From Pogostemon cablin (Eukaryota; Streptophyta; Magnoliopsida; Lamiales; Lamiaceae): a stretch of 64,000 bases of DNA. Under the pieces are notes generated by a model. It was not told the DNA's origin, searched no databases, and worked only from the letters and a program-made list of their open reading frames with translations. The stretch covers positions 28,654,465 through 28,718,464 of the forward strand of contig CM042985.1 in the NCBI GenBank assembly GCA_023678885.1, read 5' to 3'. Both the position numbers and the translations under genes were made by a program. Below are positions 22,340 to 33,958 of this stretch, piece by piece; position 1 is the stretch's first letter, and each line of letters starts with the position of its first letter.

Positions 22340-22880
22340 ACATAAGTCTTATTACGTAACACTAAAAAATGTTATTTAACAATAAAAAATATTATTATAG
22401 GTCATAAGTAATATTTTTCTCGGTGTAGTTGTTGCCCCTGTAACCCAAAGTCTTACGTTACACTTTTTTTCTTATGATAACACTTCATATCAATTTTAAC
22501 ATTTTATTGTAACACTTTAAAATATGTTGCATATACTCTTAATGTAACGTTTTCTTCACCTAATGTAACATTATTTTTTTAGCACTTTTGAATATAAATG
22601 TAACATTATGCACATTAATTTGTTAACACTTTTATATCTAACATAACACTAATTATATTGTTTTGCTAACACTTATGAATATAATTTAATATTAATTACA
22701 TAATAATTGCATCACTTTAACGAATACAAGTAACACTTTTGTAAAGTAATTATGTAACACATGCATTAATATTTTAGGTATTTTTGCAATATTTATTATT
22801 ATTATTTAAATTATGTAATGTGTCACTTACTATTGGATACATAAAATAATGCATAATTGCTATAAACTACATGACTCAAA
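22340..22880. repeat. TAACACTTT-rich segment of unknown origin
   Basis: Many copies of (G)TAACACTTTT and AACATTA occur in both halves. This resembles the subterminal arrays of non-autonomous DNA transposons. TIRs and a TSD were not identified. Confidence 0.35.
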
Positions 22881-22904
22881 GTACTAATACTCATAACTAC
22901 ACAA

Positions 22905-23300
22905 TTATGATTGTGATACCATAAATACCCCTATATGTTTGCACAATTTGTTTGCACAAATTTATTTTTTCACATTTTGTTTGCATATTTTAAGTTTCGA
23001 CGGCGGTCCGGAGGAGGTCCTGCGACCGGCCGCTGGAGGTCCGGTGAGGGATAGGGTTTGCACAATTTTATTTTGCACAATTTCGTTTCGCACAATTTTG
23101 TTTTGCACATTTTACTTAAAATATTTTTTTTGTACATTTTCAATTTTGTACCTTTTTTTTGCACATTTTTTTAGAAAAAAATTTTTGCACAATTTTTTCA
23201 CATTTTCTTTTACACATTTTTTTTTACTAATTTTTTTCTTTTCATTTTTTTAAAAAATATTTTCGCACTCAATATTTTTAAAATAAAGAGATGATTACTA
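22905..23300. repeat. TTTGCACAA array with GC-rich core, probable MULE-MITE relative
   Basis: At least six TTTGCACAATTT-like words flank a GC-rich core of GGCGGTCCGGAGG and GGTCCGGTGAGG (23000-23050). ATTACTACTAGGTACAT follows at 23292. The same parts (ATTACTACTAGGTACA end, TGTGCA words, GGTCCGGCGG core) make up 10404-10927. A matching opposite end and a TSD were not found, so this copy is partial or rearranged. Confidence 0.5.
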
Positions 23301-23399
23301 CTAGGTACATAAAATAATTTATTATTACTTTAAGTGTAAACTAAACAATATCCATTAATGAAATGAGTAATTCTCATGAATTTATTTTATTTTATTGTT

Positions 23400-23937
23400 T
23401 AATCCTGAAACGTAATTTAAGATCAAGTTTTCCTGCCAAAGCAAGCAGAAGAGTTTTTTTCCAGAACAGGGAGGCCCTAATAGCAAAGTCATCCTACATG
23501 GTTTGATGATTCCACTAATATCTTTAAGAATAGTGAATGGTTTCTTTCGGTTGGAAAATAAATGGAGCGTGTTCAAAATTCCCTAAAAATCATGAAAAAC
23601 AAAGTTAACACTAAAGATTTCGAATCGAATCGAACTGAATCGAAATATATGAATATGTATGGATTAATTTTACCTCAATAATGTTGATGTTGAAGTTGAC
23701 GAAAGTAGGTAAAGATCTGCTTGCACTGTAGGCTTTTGCATCAATATTCAAATGCTCATATCTGACTTCAATTGTAGGTATGTCAATTCCAACTCTGCAA
23801 ATTCAACATATATTAGTAATCAATAAAAGCATGATCTGAAATCGAAATGAATCAATATTCTGAAAACGTAAATTAAGGAAATACATACCTATCAATTCGC
23901 TTCCTAAGTCTGAGCAGAAGAATGTATAATTCCGCTA
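23400..23937 (-). pseudogene. PDR-type ABCG transporter fragment, three exons
   Basis: Three exons of a pleiotropic-drug-resistance ABC transporter are readable with splice sites in place. Exon a (about 23937-23889) encodes LLLRLRKRIDR and ends at a GT donor. Exon b (23794-23674) encodes VGIDIPTIEVRYEHLNIDA and ends at GAG/GTA. Exon c (23582 to about 23400) encodes LHLFSNRKKPFTILKDISG, IIKPCRMTLLLGPPCSGK and, after a shift, LLLALAGKLD. This is the N-terminal part of the first nucleotide-binding domain of full-size ABCG proteins. One base is missing just after the Walker A GPPCSGK, so the frame breaks there. The upstream and downstream remainder is absent; the downstream side abuts the array at 22905-23300. 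The split Arg codon between exons a and b confirms genomic rather than processed origin. Confidence 0.8.
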
Positions 23938-24226
23938 AATTTAATGTTATATCATACCACAAATAAACTATAAGTCTAAACAATAACATAAACATATAAT
24001 TCTAAAAACAAACAATAACCAAATTACTCTTGATAAATGATCTGGTAGGAACTAATTCAGTAATGCATTACTAGTTCAATTTGAAGTAAACCCAAATGCA
24101 GGCAAATACAATATTTGGCTCATTGAAATCCAAGCATTTTTCTTACACCGACGAAGGTGACAACACTAAACTCCCTAATTAAACACATTCCAGAGCTAAC
24201 CACTTTAGTAAGGCATGGCATGCAAC

Positions 24227-24805
24227 TAGGGATGGCAACGGGTAGGGTACCCGCTTATTTTGATGTACCCGTACCCGTATCCGATTAAAAAACAACTACC
24301 CGTACCCGTATCCGTCCCGTTTAAAAAATTTATTATGGTACCCGTACCCGTCCCATTACCGTTTAGCAATACCCGCGGGTACCCATACCCATTTAATATT
24401 CATTTATTTTATATATATTTATATTTTTTTATTGTCTAAATAATTATAATAATAAAAATCACATTATTATTAATTAAATATAAAATAAATATAATATAAA
24501 TTATATTATTTTAAATAAATATTTAATAAATATGATTAAATAAAACTTATAACTATTAATTAAATATATAAACCATCTTATAATATATAAATTATATAAT
24601 ATATATTAAATTTTATAAAAACAAATATATATAATCGGGGTACCCGCGGGTTTTGAGGCATTACCCGTACCCGTCCCAAACCCTAACGGGTATTTCTTAC
24701 AACTACCCGTACCCGTCCCAAACCCATTTACAACTACCCGTACCCTACCCATTAGGGTTTGGGTAGACCGGGTACCCGGAAATACCCATCCCATTGCCAT
24801 CCCTA
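24227..24805. mobile_element. hAT MITE, 579 bp
   Basis: The TIRs TAGGGATGGCAACGGG and CCATTGCCATCCCTA pair, flanked by a perfect 8-bp TSD CATGCAAC (24219-24226 and 24806-24813). Both subterminal regions are packed with TACCCGTACCCG words. The middle is AT-rich and non-coding. Confidence 0.9.
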
Positions 24806-24813
24806 CATGCAAC

Positions 24814-25600
24814 CACAATATTTAGCACATTTATGTTGAGCAAACTCAAAACTAGTGGACAACGTACCTAATGATCCTTCGATGACCCCAAGGGGTGCTT
24901 ATACAGAAAACAACAATTCCTGATAAGCACTATTTGGTTCACATTTATCACAACTAGCAATCCCCTAGCTGATAAGACAAAAGACTTACACAGTTCCACC
25001 ATATAACAGATAGTAATGGCTGCCACATTCCAGAATGAACTCAAGATAAAACTTCCTATGACACAATCTAATCTTGGCCTAGTTAGCTTACAAGCAATCC
25101 AGTGCACAACATAAAACTCAGATCACAAGTGGCATTAGTGTTGCCTTAATGCTATGAACATAGTACCAAGGCACCTTAAAAAAACCAGATAACATATTAG
25201 CACCAATCAATCAATTAAAGTTGTTTGTTTTGCGACACTACAAACAACGGTTGCTGAATAAGACATGGAATTTAAATCTCAGATCAAGGTGTCTTGTTGT
25301 TAGTGCTACTAATAGTACCCAGCCATCGTGAAAAACACAAACAGATAACATATTTCTACCAATTATGGATTTGAAAGCACAAAAGAGTTGTAGCAGCTAA
25401 AAGCACAATTAATCAGTCCAAAGCCTCAGAAAAAATTATCAACCAAATAAAATTACTAATTCATACCTAATGGTAAGATGGAGGGGACAAGCTTATGATA
25501 TGTACAAAGCAAATAAGCAGAGGAAGCCTTGTCGAAGAAACACAACATGGAGGCACCGCGCCGATAAATATTGCATAGTCACATTGAACATGTCTACTGT
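24814..25600. other. Intergenic, nothing recognised
   Basis: Low-copy-looking DNA without a convincing ORF or repeat structure. It may be flank of the ABCG fragment or of gene fragment 3. Confidence 0.35.
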
Positions 25601-25801
25601 TTCAAACACCCATTTTTTGACAGAGACACAAAAATCAGCAAACAAGTAAAGCCCTTGCATAAATTCTCCTAAGTCCTAGTTTCCTGGATTTTGATTGAGA
25701 AAGTTACTGCCAAAAACTAAACATAATTCGAAAATACATGGAGTAATATTATAGAGACAAAAAATAACTCAAACTAAAAACAATATGAAGCAATCCATAA
25801 C

Positions 25802-26280
25802 TTAATAATAAACAACATTTCTTCCATACAAAGGCTCAACTGAAAACAATCCTTGACTTAATACTAAACTAGGGATAATATCAAAGGCAAAACGCCAAGA
25901 ACGGATGATAGTTGTGTCCAGACTGTCGAGATCAGAGCGACAAACATCAATTAATATGCGAGCATTACGATCTTGAAGCAGCTGAACTTGCGAAACCAAC
26001 GCACAACAATCTGAGTCGATCAAACCAACGAGGAGGATGTTAGGATGTGGATTTGGATCATACTCAGATTGAACAGAGGGATCCAAAGATGAGAGTGGCC
26101 ACTCAAAAAAAGCTTTCTCATCCCATTTCCATTATGATAATTGACTTTCTCTAAGATCCTGTTTAAGATCCCAGGACTCAAAATATACTGATCCTTTATC
26201 GTCACGAAATTACCAAAGAAAGTATGGAAATATGGAATATCAACATGCTCCCACACTAGGTTTGTCAGTTTAATATCTAT
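25802..26280 (-). pseudogene. Kelch-like family, copy 3, 3' fragment
   Basis: It encodes the C-terminal third only, from about VWEHVDIPYFHTFFGNF to GLFSVEPLYGRNVVYY. It has a frameshift after ILSPG where about ten bases of the LLWD codons are lost. The 3' flank matches the other copies. Similarity stops near 26280, about 90 bp before the copia LTR at 26373, and the missing 5' part does not appear beyond that element. The truncation is therefore independent of the copia insertion, or the breakpoint was later reworked. Confidence 0.8.
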
Positions 26281-26372
26281 ACTTTTTTAAGGTTATGTTT
26301 GTTGTTTAACACTCTTGATTTTCATGTTATCCTAGAGTAAGTAATCCATGACTAGTTCCTGGTTTGATATAC

Positions 26373-27152
26373 TGTTAGTATGATTTTTGTATCACACTTA
26401 TTATGTTTTGCCTTTCTCCATTGTCTATTCAATCTCATGTTATCTCTACTCGCTAATATTTCATATAACATATAGTAGTTATCAGCAGATAAGTTTCAGG
26501 GGGAGTTATCCAATTTGTTATCAACGATTTTCTGGATGGATGTTGAAACAGATGACATGGATGAGAAACGCGAGATGGAATTGAACTGAAGAATTGAATT
26601 GAAGTTTTTGAATTCGAATTACTCCTGCAGTTTGGAAGAAAAGTTGAAACCTATCCAGAGATGATTAGTTATTATTGTTCTCCATATCCGTTACATGAGA
26701 AGTCTATATAATTTCATTGATAGATATCGTATTTGGTAGAGAATTAGCCATAACTTTTCCAGAAACTTATAGAGTTTCATCTTTTAGAGAGATTAGTATT
26801 TACGGAGTATTCGTACTCTTTTCTGCCATTCGTTGGTAGGTTATATTCTTTCATTTTTGATCGTATCAATTTGATCGGTGTTGTATTTTAGGCTTCACTT
26901 TCCAAGTGTTGTCTTATAACCTTTTCGTAATCCCTTCAATGGAGATTATTTGCCATGCGGCTCTGCAAGATTAAACCCCTGTAGAATGTTTTAAAATTCA
27001 TGTGTCAAATTCTCTATAGATGTCTTCCGCTGTTTTATCTGTATGTTCTGTTAATATTCTATGTTTTGTTATTATGAATGTTTAAACATTTTTCTTAACA
27101 GTAAACTCTATCTGTCTTTTTCGTAAAAACTTAGGACAACCCATCATTTTCA
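26373..27152 (+). repeat. 5' LTR of the SIRE-like copia
   Basis: It pairs with 40710-41491. The start reads TGTTAGTATGATTTTTGTAT (TGTTAGTGTGATTTTTGTAT in the other). Both hold the phrases GATAAGTTTCAGGGGGAGTT (with one A-for-G difference) and CCCCTGTAGAA. Confidence 0.9.
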
Positions 27153-27154
27153 AT

Positions 27155-27167
27155 TGGCATCAGAGCC
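27155..27167 (+). other. Primer-binding site, initiator tRNA-Met type
   Basis: TGGCATCAGAGCC lies 2 bp after the 5' LTR and matches the usual plant copia site TGGTATCAGAGCC with one substitution. Confidence 0.8.
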
Positions 27168-27222
27168 AATACTAGACGTCACTTAGTAGCGGTCTTTGTT
27201 GTCCTTAGTTTTTATAAATAAA

Positions 27223-29049
27223 ATGGATTTGTTTGTTACTCCTTCCTATCGTCCTCGTATTCTTGATGGCACAAACTACTCTATTTGGAAAGTCAAAATG
27301 CGTGCTCATATTAAGTCTATTGATCAACGGGCTTGGAGAAGTATTCTCACTGGGTGGACCCCTCCTAGAATTCAGGATGGTGACAATGATCCAATTCTTA
27401 AACAGGAGATTGATTGGGCGGTTGAAGAAATAAATCTTTCAAATTACAATTCAAAGGTTCTCAATGCGATCTTCATTGCAGTTGACATGGTAATGTTCAA
27501 ATTGATTTCTAACTGTGTTGTTGCCAAGTATGCCTGGACAATTCTACAAGAATATTGTAAAGGATCACAAAGCATTCGCAGAACGAAATTAAGATTTCTC
27601 GGTACTCAATTTGAAAATCTACAGATGTCTGAAGATGAGACCGTTTCCTCCTATGGTGAAAAACTGTATGACATTGCAAATGAAGCGCAATCACTTGGAG
27701 ATCCCATTAGCAATGAAAAGTTAGTAAATAAAACTCTTCGATCTCTTCCAGAAAGGTTTAACATAAAGATCTCTGCCATTAAAGAAGCGAAAGACACATA
27801 TACTTTGAGTCTGAGTGAACTCATAAGCATTCTCAAAACTTTCGAGATGAACATGGCTCAACAAAACGCTTCATTCAAAGGTAACAGTATTGCTTTGAAA
27901 GGTGAAACCTCATATTCATTATCACATAAAATTGATGGTGAAAAGGAAAAAGATGACGATGAAGACGAGAGTATTACTCTGCTTGCTAAAAAGTTCAATT
28001 CTTATCTTCAGAAGATGAATAATAAAAAAAATAAAATAAGGCCAAATATAAATATAAATAATGGTCCACAAGTCTCTATCAGATCTGATCTGCAAAAGTC
28101 CAATAAAAAGGGTGAGAATGAAAATTCTCAATATGACCCTGATTACATTGACTCAGTGCAATGCAGAACCTGTAGAGGTTTTGGACATTATGCTAATGAA
28201 TGTCCGACGGCCTTGAGAAAGAAGAAAAAGAAGTTGAACATGAATGTTACATTTCTGATGATGAAAGTGAGTCTGATGTATCTGATATAAATGATGATCA
28301 ATTTGCCTTCTGTGTTAATGATGAAAGTTTGTGTGACTATGACTCTGATGTTGATTCTGATGTTAAATCATGTGACATGACATTTTCTGATTATCAGGAT
28401 TCCTCTTTATGTCGTTGTTTAATTGCATTTTAGAAGAAAATGAATCGAGTCAGAAGTCAAACAATGTGATGATGATGACAAACGTGTTGTTTTTGAATTA
28501 AAGAAATTGTATTTAGATCTTCTTGAGATATATAAAATTCAAAAGGGTGTCGTTCAAAAAATTTCTCTTGAAAATGAAGAACTGAAAACTATCATTACAG
28601 GACTTGAAGTGGTTCTCACTAAAAAGGATTTTGAGTTATCAAAACTCAAAGAAAAACTTGAAGTTTTCCAGGTTAGTTTCAGAAAATTCGATAAGGAGAC
28701 ATCAACCTTGAATGAAATTCTTTCTGTTGGTCAAAATAATACTACTGGTTTGGGTTTTAAAGATTCTCAAAACAATATGGTTGGTTTGGGTTTTAGAGAT
28801 TCTCATTTTGGAAAACGGATTTCTTTTGTTGTTAGGAACTCTAATAATCAGAATTTGGTTGTTTCTAAAAATAAAAAGAGGGTCTTCATTTGTCATCATT
28901 GTCTCACTCCTGGTCATATTAAACTTTATTGTGTAAAATATTTGAATGATCTGAAAGATGGTAAAATGTTGTCTGAAATGTCATCTCATATTCAGTCACA
29001 AAATCCTGTTTTGAATTTCTCTGAAAGTCAAGTACCATCTGTAATGTAA
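27223..29049 (+). pseudogene. Copia gag (SIRE-like), frameshifted
   Basis: The start is MDLFVTPSYRPRILDGTNYS, the conserved gag N-terminus of SIRE-type elements, followed by a UBN2-type capsid region. A CCHC knuckle (CRTCRGFGHYANEC) ends near 28205. Just after it, in an A-rich tract near 28235, the frame changes; the acidic DDESESDVSD segment continues in another frame (28200-28433). The original frame resumes at 28507 with a Glu/Lys/Leu-rich coiled coil, two GLGF(K/R)DS repeats, and a second knuckle (CHHCLTPGHIKLYC). The gag forms the virus-like particle, and the knuckles bind RNA. The two frame changes make it non-functional as a single protein. Confidence 0.85.
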
Positions 29050-29080
29050 TTTACACTTCATTGAAAGTTGTTGTTCCTGG

Positions 29081-29140
29081 ACATTGGTATTTTGATAGTG
29101 GGTGTTCATGTCACATGACTGGATCTCTAAACTTGGTTTC
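29081..29140 (+). pseudogene. Copia protease start, interrupted by insertion
   Basis: HWYFDSGCSCHMTG is the aspartic protease DSG motif of copia elements. The reading stops at the younger insertion that begins about 29144 and resumes around 38632. Confidence 0.75.
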
Positions 29141-30218
29141 AATTTTGGTATCAATTAATAAGAGCAAGTGTACTCTATAGCGTAGTAGACCGTAGTGACC
29201 AAGTACAAAATTTAGAAATATCGAACCCAAGGGCGAAAGTGGGTAGCCGTATTTGAAAGATGCTTTACTCTAGTAGGACGAATCAAAGAAGAAGGGGTTG
29301 AATTATACTACAAACTAAGCTAGAAAACAATTAAAAGATAGAACATATACAAATGTGATGGAAAATGGATGAAGGTGAATAATCTAAGAAGTATGTAAGG
29401 CAAGCAACATCATGGATAAGGATTATGTAGACTCACACACACACATGCATTGAAGGTTTTCATGTTATGATACTAAGGGCACTCAAAGAGTGTCTCCAAT
29501 CCTCACTCTTCTTATAGGTACTTACGGATATTAATATACCGGTATAGAGATATTATCACGAAGAATTTTCTCTAGTAGGCAGAGACATTTTCCTAGTGTT
29601 CCCTTTCTAAGGTCAAGTGAAAATTGGCTTGGTTGCCCTCATCATATCAAACACTTTCACAAGTAATTATCAATAATGTCATATCATGAGGTTCTAAGCA
29701 CATGAAAGTTATGGCCAAACTCCCCACATACTTAACATAGTCATCTCACGCAACCAATGATTCAATTAAATCACTAAGCATAATGTTGGAATGGCCATCC
29801 TAACACTATGAATAGAGAATTTAATCACACAAATCATACATAAAATGAGAATAAGCATTCATGATAGAAAATATTCATAACAATCATTTCATCAAACATA
29901 TGGTGTGCAAAATTTACATAATCTCTAACCAATCATATTGCAAGCCTCACATGAGGACTAGCCACTACATAGCATTACAAATTCATTACAATCCAAGGCA
30001 TGCTCCATTTGAGCCAAATAATGAAGAAAATAACAAAATGAAGGTAAGTTGGCTCCCCTTTGATGGTGAACTTCCTCCTCCTTGATCATGCTATAATCTT
30101 CAACCAATGATGAATTCCTCTTCTTAGATTGGTGGATGGATGGATTAATGGATGGATTTGAAGAGATCAAGTGATTTGAATGGATGAAGTGAAGGATGGA
30201 AGAGATGGAGATGAATGT

Positions 30219-32080
30219 TGATGCGCGTTTTCTTTGCACGCAAAATTAATCCCCAAATATTAAGGATATCAATTGCAGCTTAAGCAAGCGACCAAGTTAA
30301 TATCGAACCCAAAGGACGGCGTATTATCAATTTAATTATTATCTAAATTAATTAAGACAAGTTGGTAATTAAGTTTGAGGTTTAGGATGATTAAACTAAT
30401 AAACAAGTAATTAAAATAACAAATAAAATAAATATCACTTGAAGGATAAGAAAGTGGATCAAGTAGGAGAATAGGTAGCTCTTGGATAATCCAGTTTTAC
30501 TCATTAACTTCCCTTCCATGTGTCAATGTCCGACTCTGCCTTGTGGAATATGGACACATCACTAAACCATGCATATCTACTCTATAGACACAAGTAAACA
30601 TGCGTGTAACACGTGTGAATAACCTCGGAGCAAGAGACGTAATTTTACCCCCCTTTCTAGGTACTATCAATATTAATTATTTCCCCCTAGGATTGGTACT
30701 CTAACCCGATATGATCTCCCTTTATAGGTACTATAGAATTACCCTCTTTATCCTACTTAATAACCCGAATTCAATTCAATTAATAAGTATTCATATATGA
30801 TAGTTCTAATGAAGCTTTGGAGTCTCCTCACTTAGAATCATAACATAAAACCCTGCTCAACAGTGAACGCACTCAACCAATAACCATGTTATGTATTCAG
30901 ACTCTACACAACGATTATTGATGCACAAAAAGACTATGAGTATGGATTAAAAAGACACAATCTTATATAAAATAAATCCACAAGTAGTGTTGTACGGAGT
31001 ATACACATTGAAGTTCAATTAACTAGATAAAACCTTCACAACCCTAGTTCTACCAAAAAGGCTCTAGCCCATGGTGTTGTAGGAAACACACATGGGTGTT
31101 GGATAGATCTTACCCGTATATCCGGAAAATACAAGATAAATTAGAAAATGAATAAACCCTAGATGTGGCGTCATCGCGTCCTTCTCGCTCTTGAATTCTC
31201 CTCTTAGTTCTCCCCTTGATTCCACAAACGAATCTTCAAAGTGATGGATGGATGGAGAAAAGGATGATGGTTGGGGGGTGATCCCCCCTTGTGGGGTGTT
31301 GTATGTTGTTGCATCTCTTCTCCTCTCTTGTATTGTGTTGTGTTCCTCCTCCTCCTTTTATAATGTGATCTACACTCCTTTTTATACTTGTGAGCTCTCC
31401 TTGTAGGTCTTGGAAAGGACCCAAATTTAGGCATATGTTAAATTTGGTAAGAGACATGTGTTAAATTTGGTAAAAGAGATCCGGATAAATAAGGTAGTTT
31501 TCGGAAATTCTCAGAAATTCTCCCCAACAGCTGCGCGACTTCACGATTCTGAGCATAACTTCCTCGTCCGACCTCCAATTTGAGTTATTTTTGCGCTCAC
31601 ATAATCCTCTTTTCCTTGGCTTTCTATGAGTATAAAGATGTCACTAAACTCTAAGAATTGAATCTGTAACAAGCCATGGAAAGTAGCACATCAGTTCTGT
31701 TCGGCACAGCTCGCGCGATGTCACCACTTTGCTCATAACTTCCTCGTTCGGACTCCAAATGGGGTGTTCTTTACACCAAAACGACCCTCTCTTCTGTAGC
31801 TTTCCAACTATATATCACAAATCCAATTCAGAGCTCCATATTAATACAAAATAATTACACAAGTTGGACATGCGTTTATCAGTATTCTTGCACAAATTGC
31901 ACATTTTCTCAAACTTGGCTCTTTTGATCCTTTTTCTACCTAAAACACAATAAAACACCTCAAGTAAACCTTATTCTCATATATAATGAATATAAGACCA
32001 TTGTGCTAATATATGACAATAATACTCATAAAAAAGATGTTCAATTGGACACTAAAACACGCTTATTTTCACTCACAACA
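30219..32080 (-). repeat. 3' LTR of the gag-only element (1862 bp)
   Basis: It begins TGATGCGCGTTTTC and ends ACTCACAACA on the plus strand. It matches 36110-37972 throughout with scattered substitutions. Confidence 0.95.
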
Positions 32081-32094
32081 AACCCCCAAACTTG
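32081..32094 (-). other. Polypurine tract of the gag-only element
   Basis: Read on the minus strand, AAGTTTGGGGGTT directly precedes the TGTTGTGAGTG start of the 3' LTR, as required for plus-strand priming. A similar tract (AAGTTTGGGGGGTG) lies further upstream near 33794-33807. Confidence 0.8.
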
Positions 32095-33958
32095 CCCATT
32101 GCTCGTCCCGAGGCAACAAAATAAAAATAAAGTGTGAGAGAGAGTAAGAAAATTAGCGGGAAAACAAGGACTATGATCAATACCCCATTCAAAATACAAT
32201 TGTCCTCAACTTAGGTCATGTAATTCTCATTACATGTAATAATCAATTCATAGCATACAAGTTAAGACAATCACCACAAATTCAAATGCTTCATTGACAT
32301 GTTCTCATGGGAAGTATATATCACTCACACTCAAGTATAAAAGATGTACACTTATGGGTTAAGGTGTTTACGCTCAAATTCAATTCAAGTGCATGCGTAA
32401 CCATAAGCTTGCCAAAAGTCTCAAAGCGCTCCACCACTAAAAGTATGATTCGACAATGTGATCAAAAAGGACTTTTCTTTTGGATGTAATGTTGGCTCTT
32501 TGGTAAGGGTAGGAAACATATGGATAATGTGACTCAATTAGTAGAGAATTAAAATCGGAGATCTTTTGTACTGCAGATTCTTACACTTCAAGGCTATCCA
32601 GCTTCATGCTCTTCTAATTTTCTTTTCTCTCATTTCCTTCAAGCTCAACATACTTTTTCTTTTCTTCAAGCACATCCTTTTTCTCTTGAGGTACCAGTTT
32701 CGGGCACTACCTCTAACATCTTCCATAGGGTACTAGATTTAAGCACTACCCTAGGGTTCTTGATTCCATGGAGTACTAGATTTAAGCACTACTCCATGCT
32801 TCTCCTTAGATGCATTATCATAATCCATCACTATTAATTTCAACACCAATTTCATTCCTTCCCAAATTGTTATCAAGCACCATTAACACACTTTGACAAT
32901 ATTTAATTCTCCACTAAATATAGGAATTTAAGGCTCAAATAAGATATCAAAGTGGCTATCTTCGTCGGTTGCCAAAGAAATAAGGCTTTTAGGCTCAACG
33001 GGGCTAACTACGGATATATAATTATTTGGTAGGGAATTATTTGGCTAAGTGACTCATAAATTCAAGGATGGCCTTAGATCATCTCCCATCATCTAACACA
33101 CATGTTGTTTCAAGTAAGACAAGAGGCAAGTTCTAGAATACATACACAAGAACGATACTCACCAGAAAAAAAAAATCATGTGATTATGTATCATGATCAA
33201 CGAAGCTCAAAATCTCACATGGGTTTTTAACAAGTAACATAGCACTTTTCATGGTAGGTAATATCCCACAAGTACACATAGAACTTCATATCACAATATA
33301 ACTCAAGTACACTTCCTTCATCAATTTCAAGAGCATATGAATTTCAAAGATAATTTTAACAATATAAGCTCACATGGATCACCACCATAAACTCAATCCT
33401 TCCACTCCATGAATTAAAAGCACATATAAAAATTAGAAAAAAGAAACGAGGGCACCTAATTTTTCTTCAACGTACGCACGAGCTTCTCGAGTCAAAGCCT
33501 CAATGTAGAACTCGTCTTGCCACTCTTTTACCTTTTTCTATCATCAAAGCTCAAACAAACTCATCATCACAGGATTCATCAATAATAAAATAGGAGAACT
33601 ATAAGAAAAAATTAATTGACTACGTAATCGACTCTACACACTAGAAACACCACTGAACACTAGGCAAATTGCAAAAAATCGACACATCAAAACCGATTAA
33701 AATTTCAATATACCGCAAAAAATCAACTCCCCTAGCAAACATTACAAAGAAAATATTATATTCTTGGTGCTTCAATGAGGTAAGTACATCACACCCCCCA
33801 AACTTAGTAAAAACATAAGTTGAAACTAAGTTTGCAAAAATGTAATTGCCGAATAATAAGCACCTTAAATATAAAAATTTCTTACTCACACGAAAGAAAT
33901 AAAGCAATAAAATGGAAGGGCAAGCCCCCAACAGGCGCTCATGTTTAACGTCGTAGAG
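32095..33958 (-). other. 3' non-coding region of the gag-only element
   Basis: No ORF of note. It includes, on the minus strand, the GACGTTAAACATGAGCGC block (about 33957-33925) and GTGCCCGAAACTGGTACC (near 32700), both shared with the relic at 20936-22330. Repeated TAGATTTAAGCACTAC phrases occur around 32730-32790. Confidence 0.7.

Noticed and set aside
22340..23300. CRISPR-like array from regularly recurring TAACACTTT and TTTGCACAA words
   Set aside because: Words are too short, irregularly spaced and degenerate; the context is plant transposon DNA.
24868..25107. 79-codon minus-strand open frame near the ABCG fragment
   Set aside because: It does not resemble an ABCG exon and lacks splice-site support.
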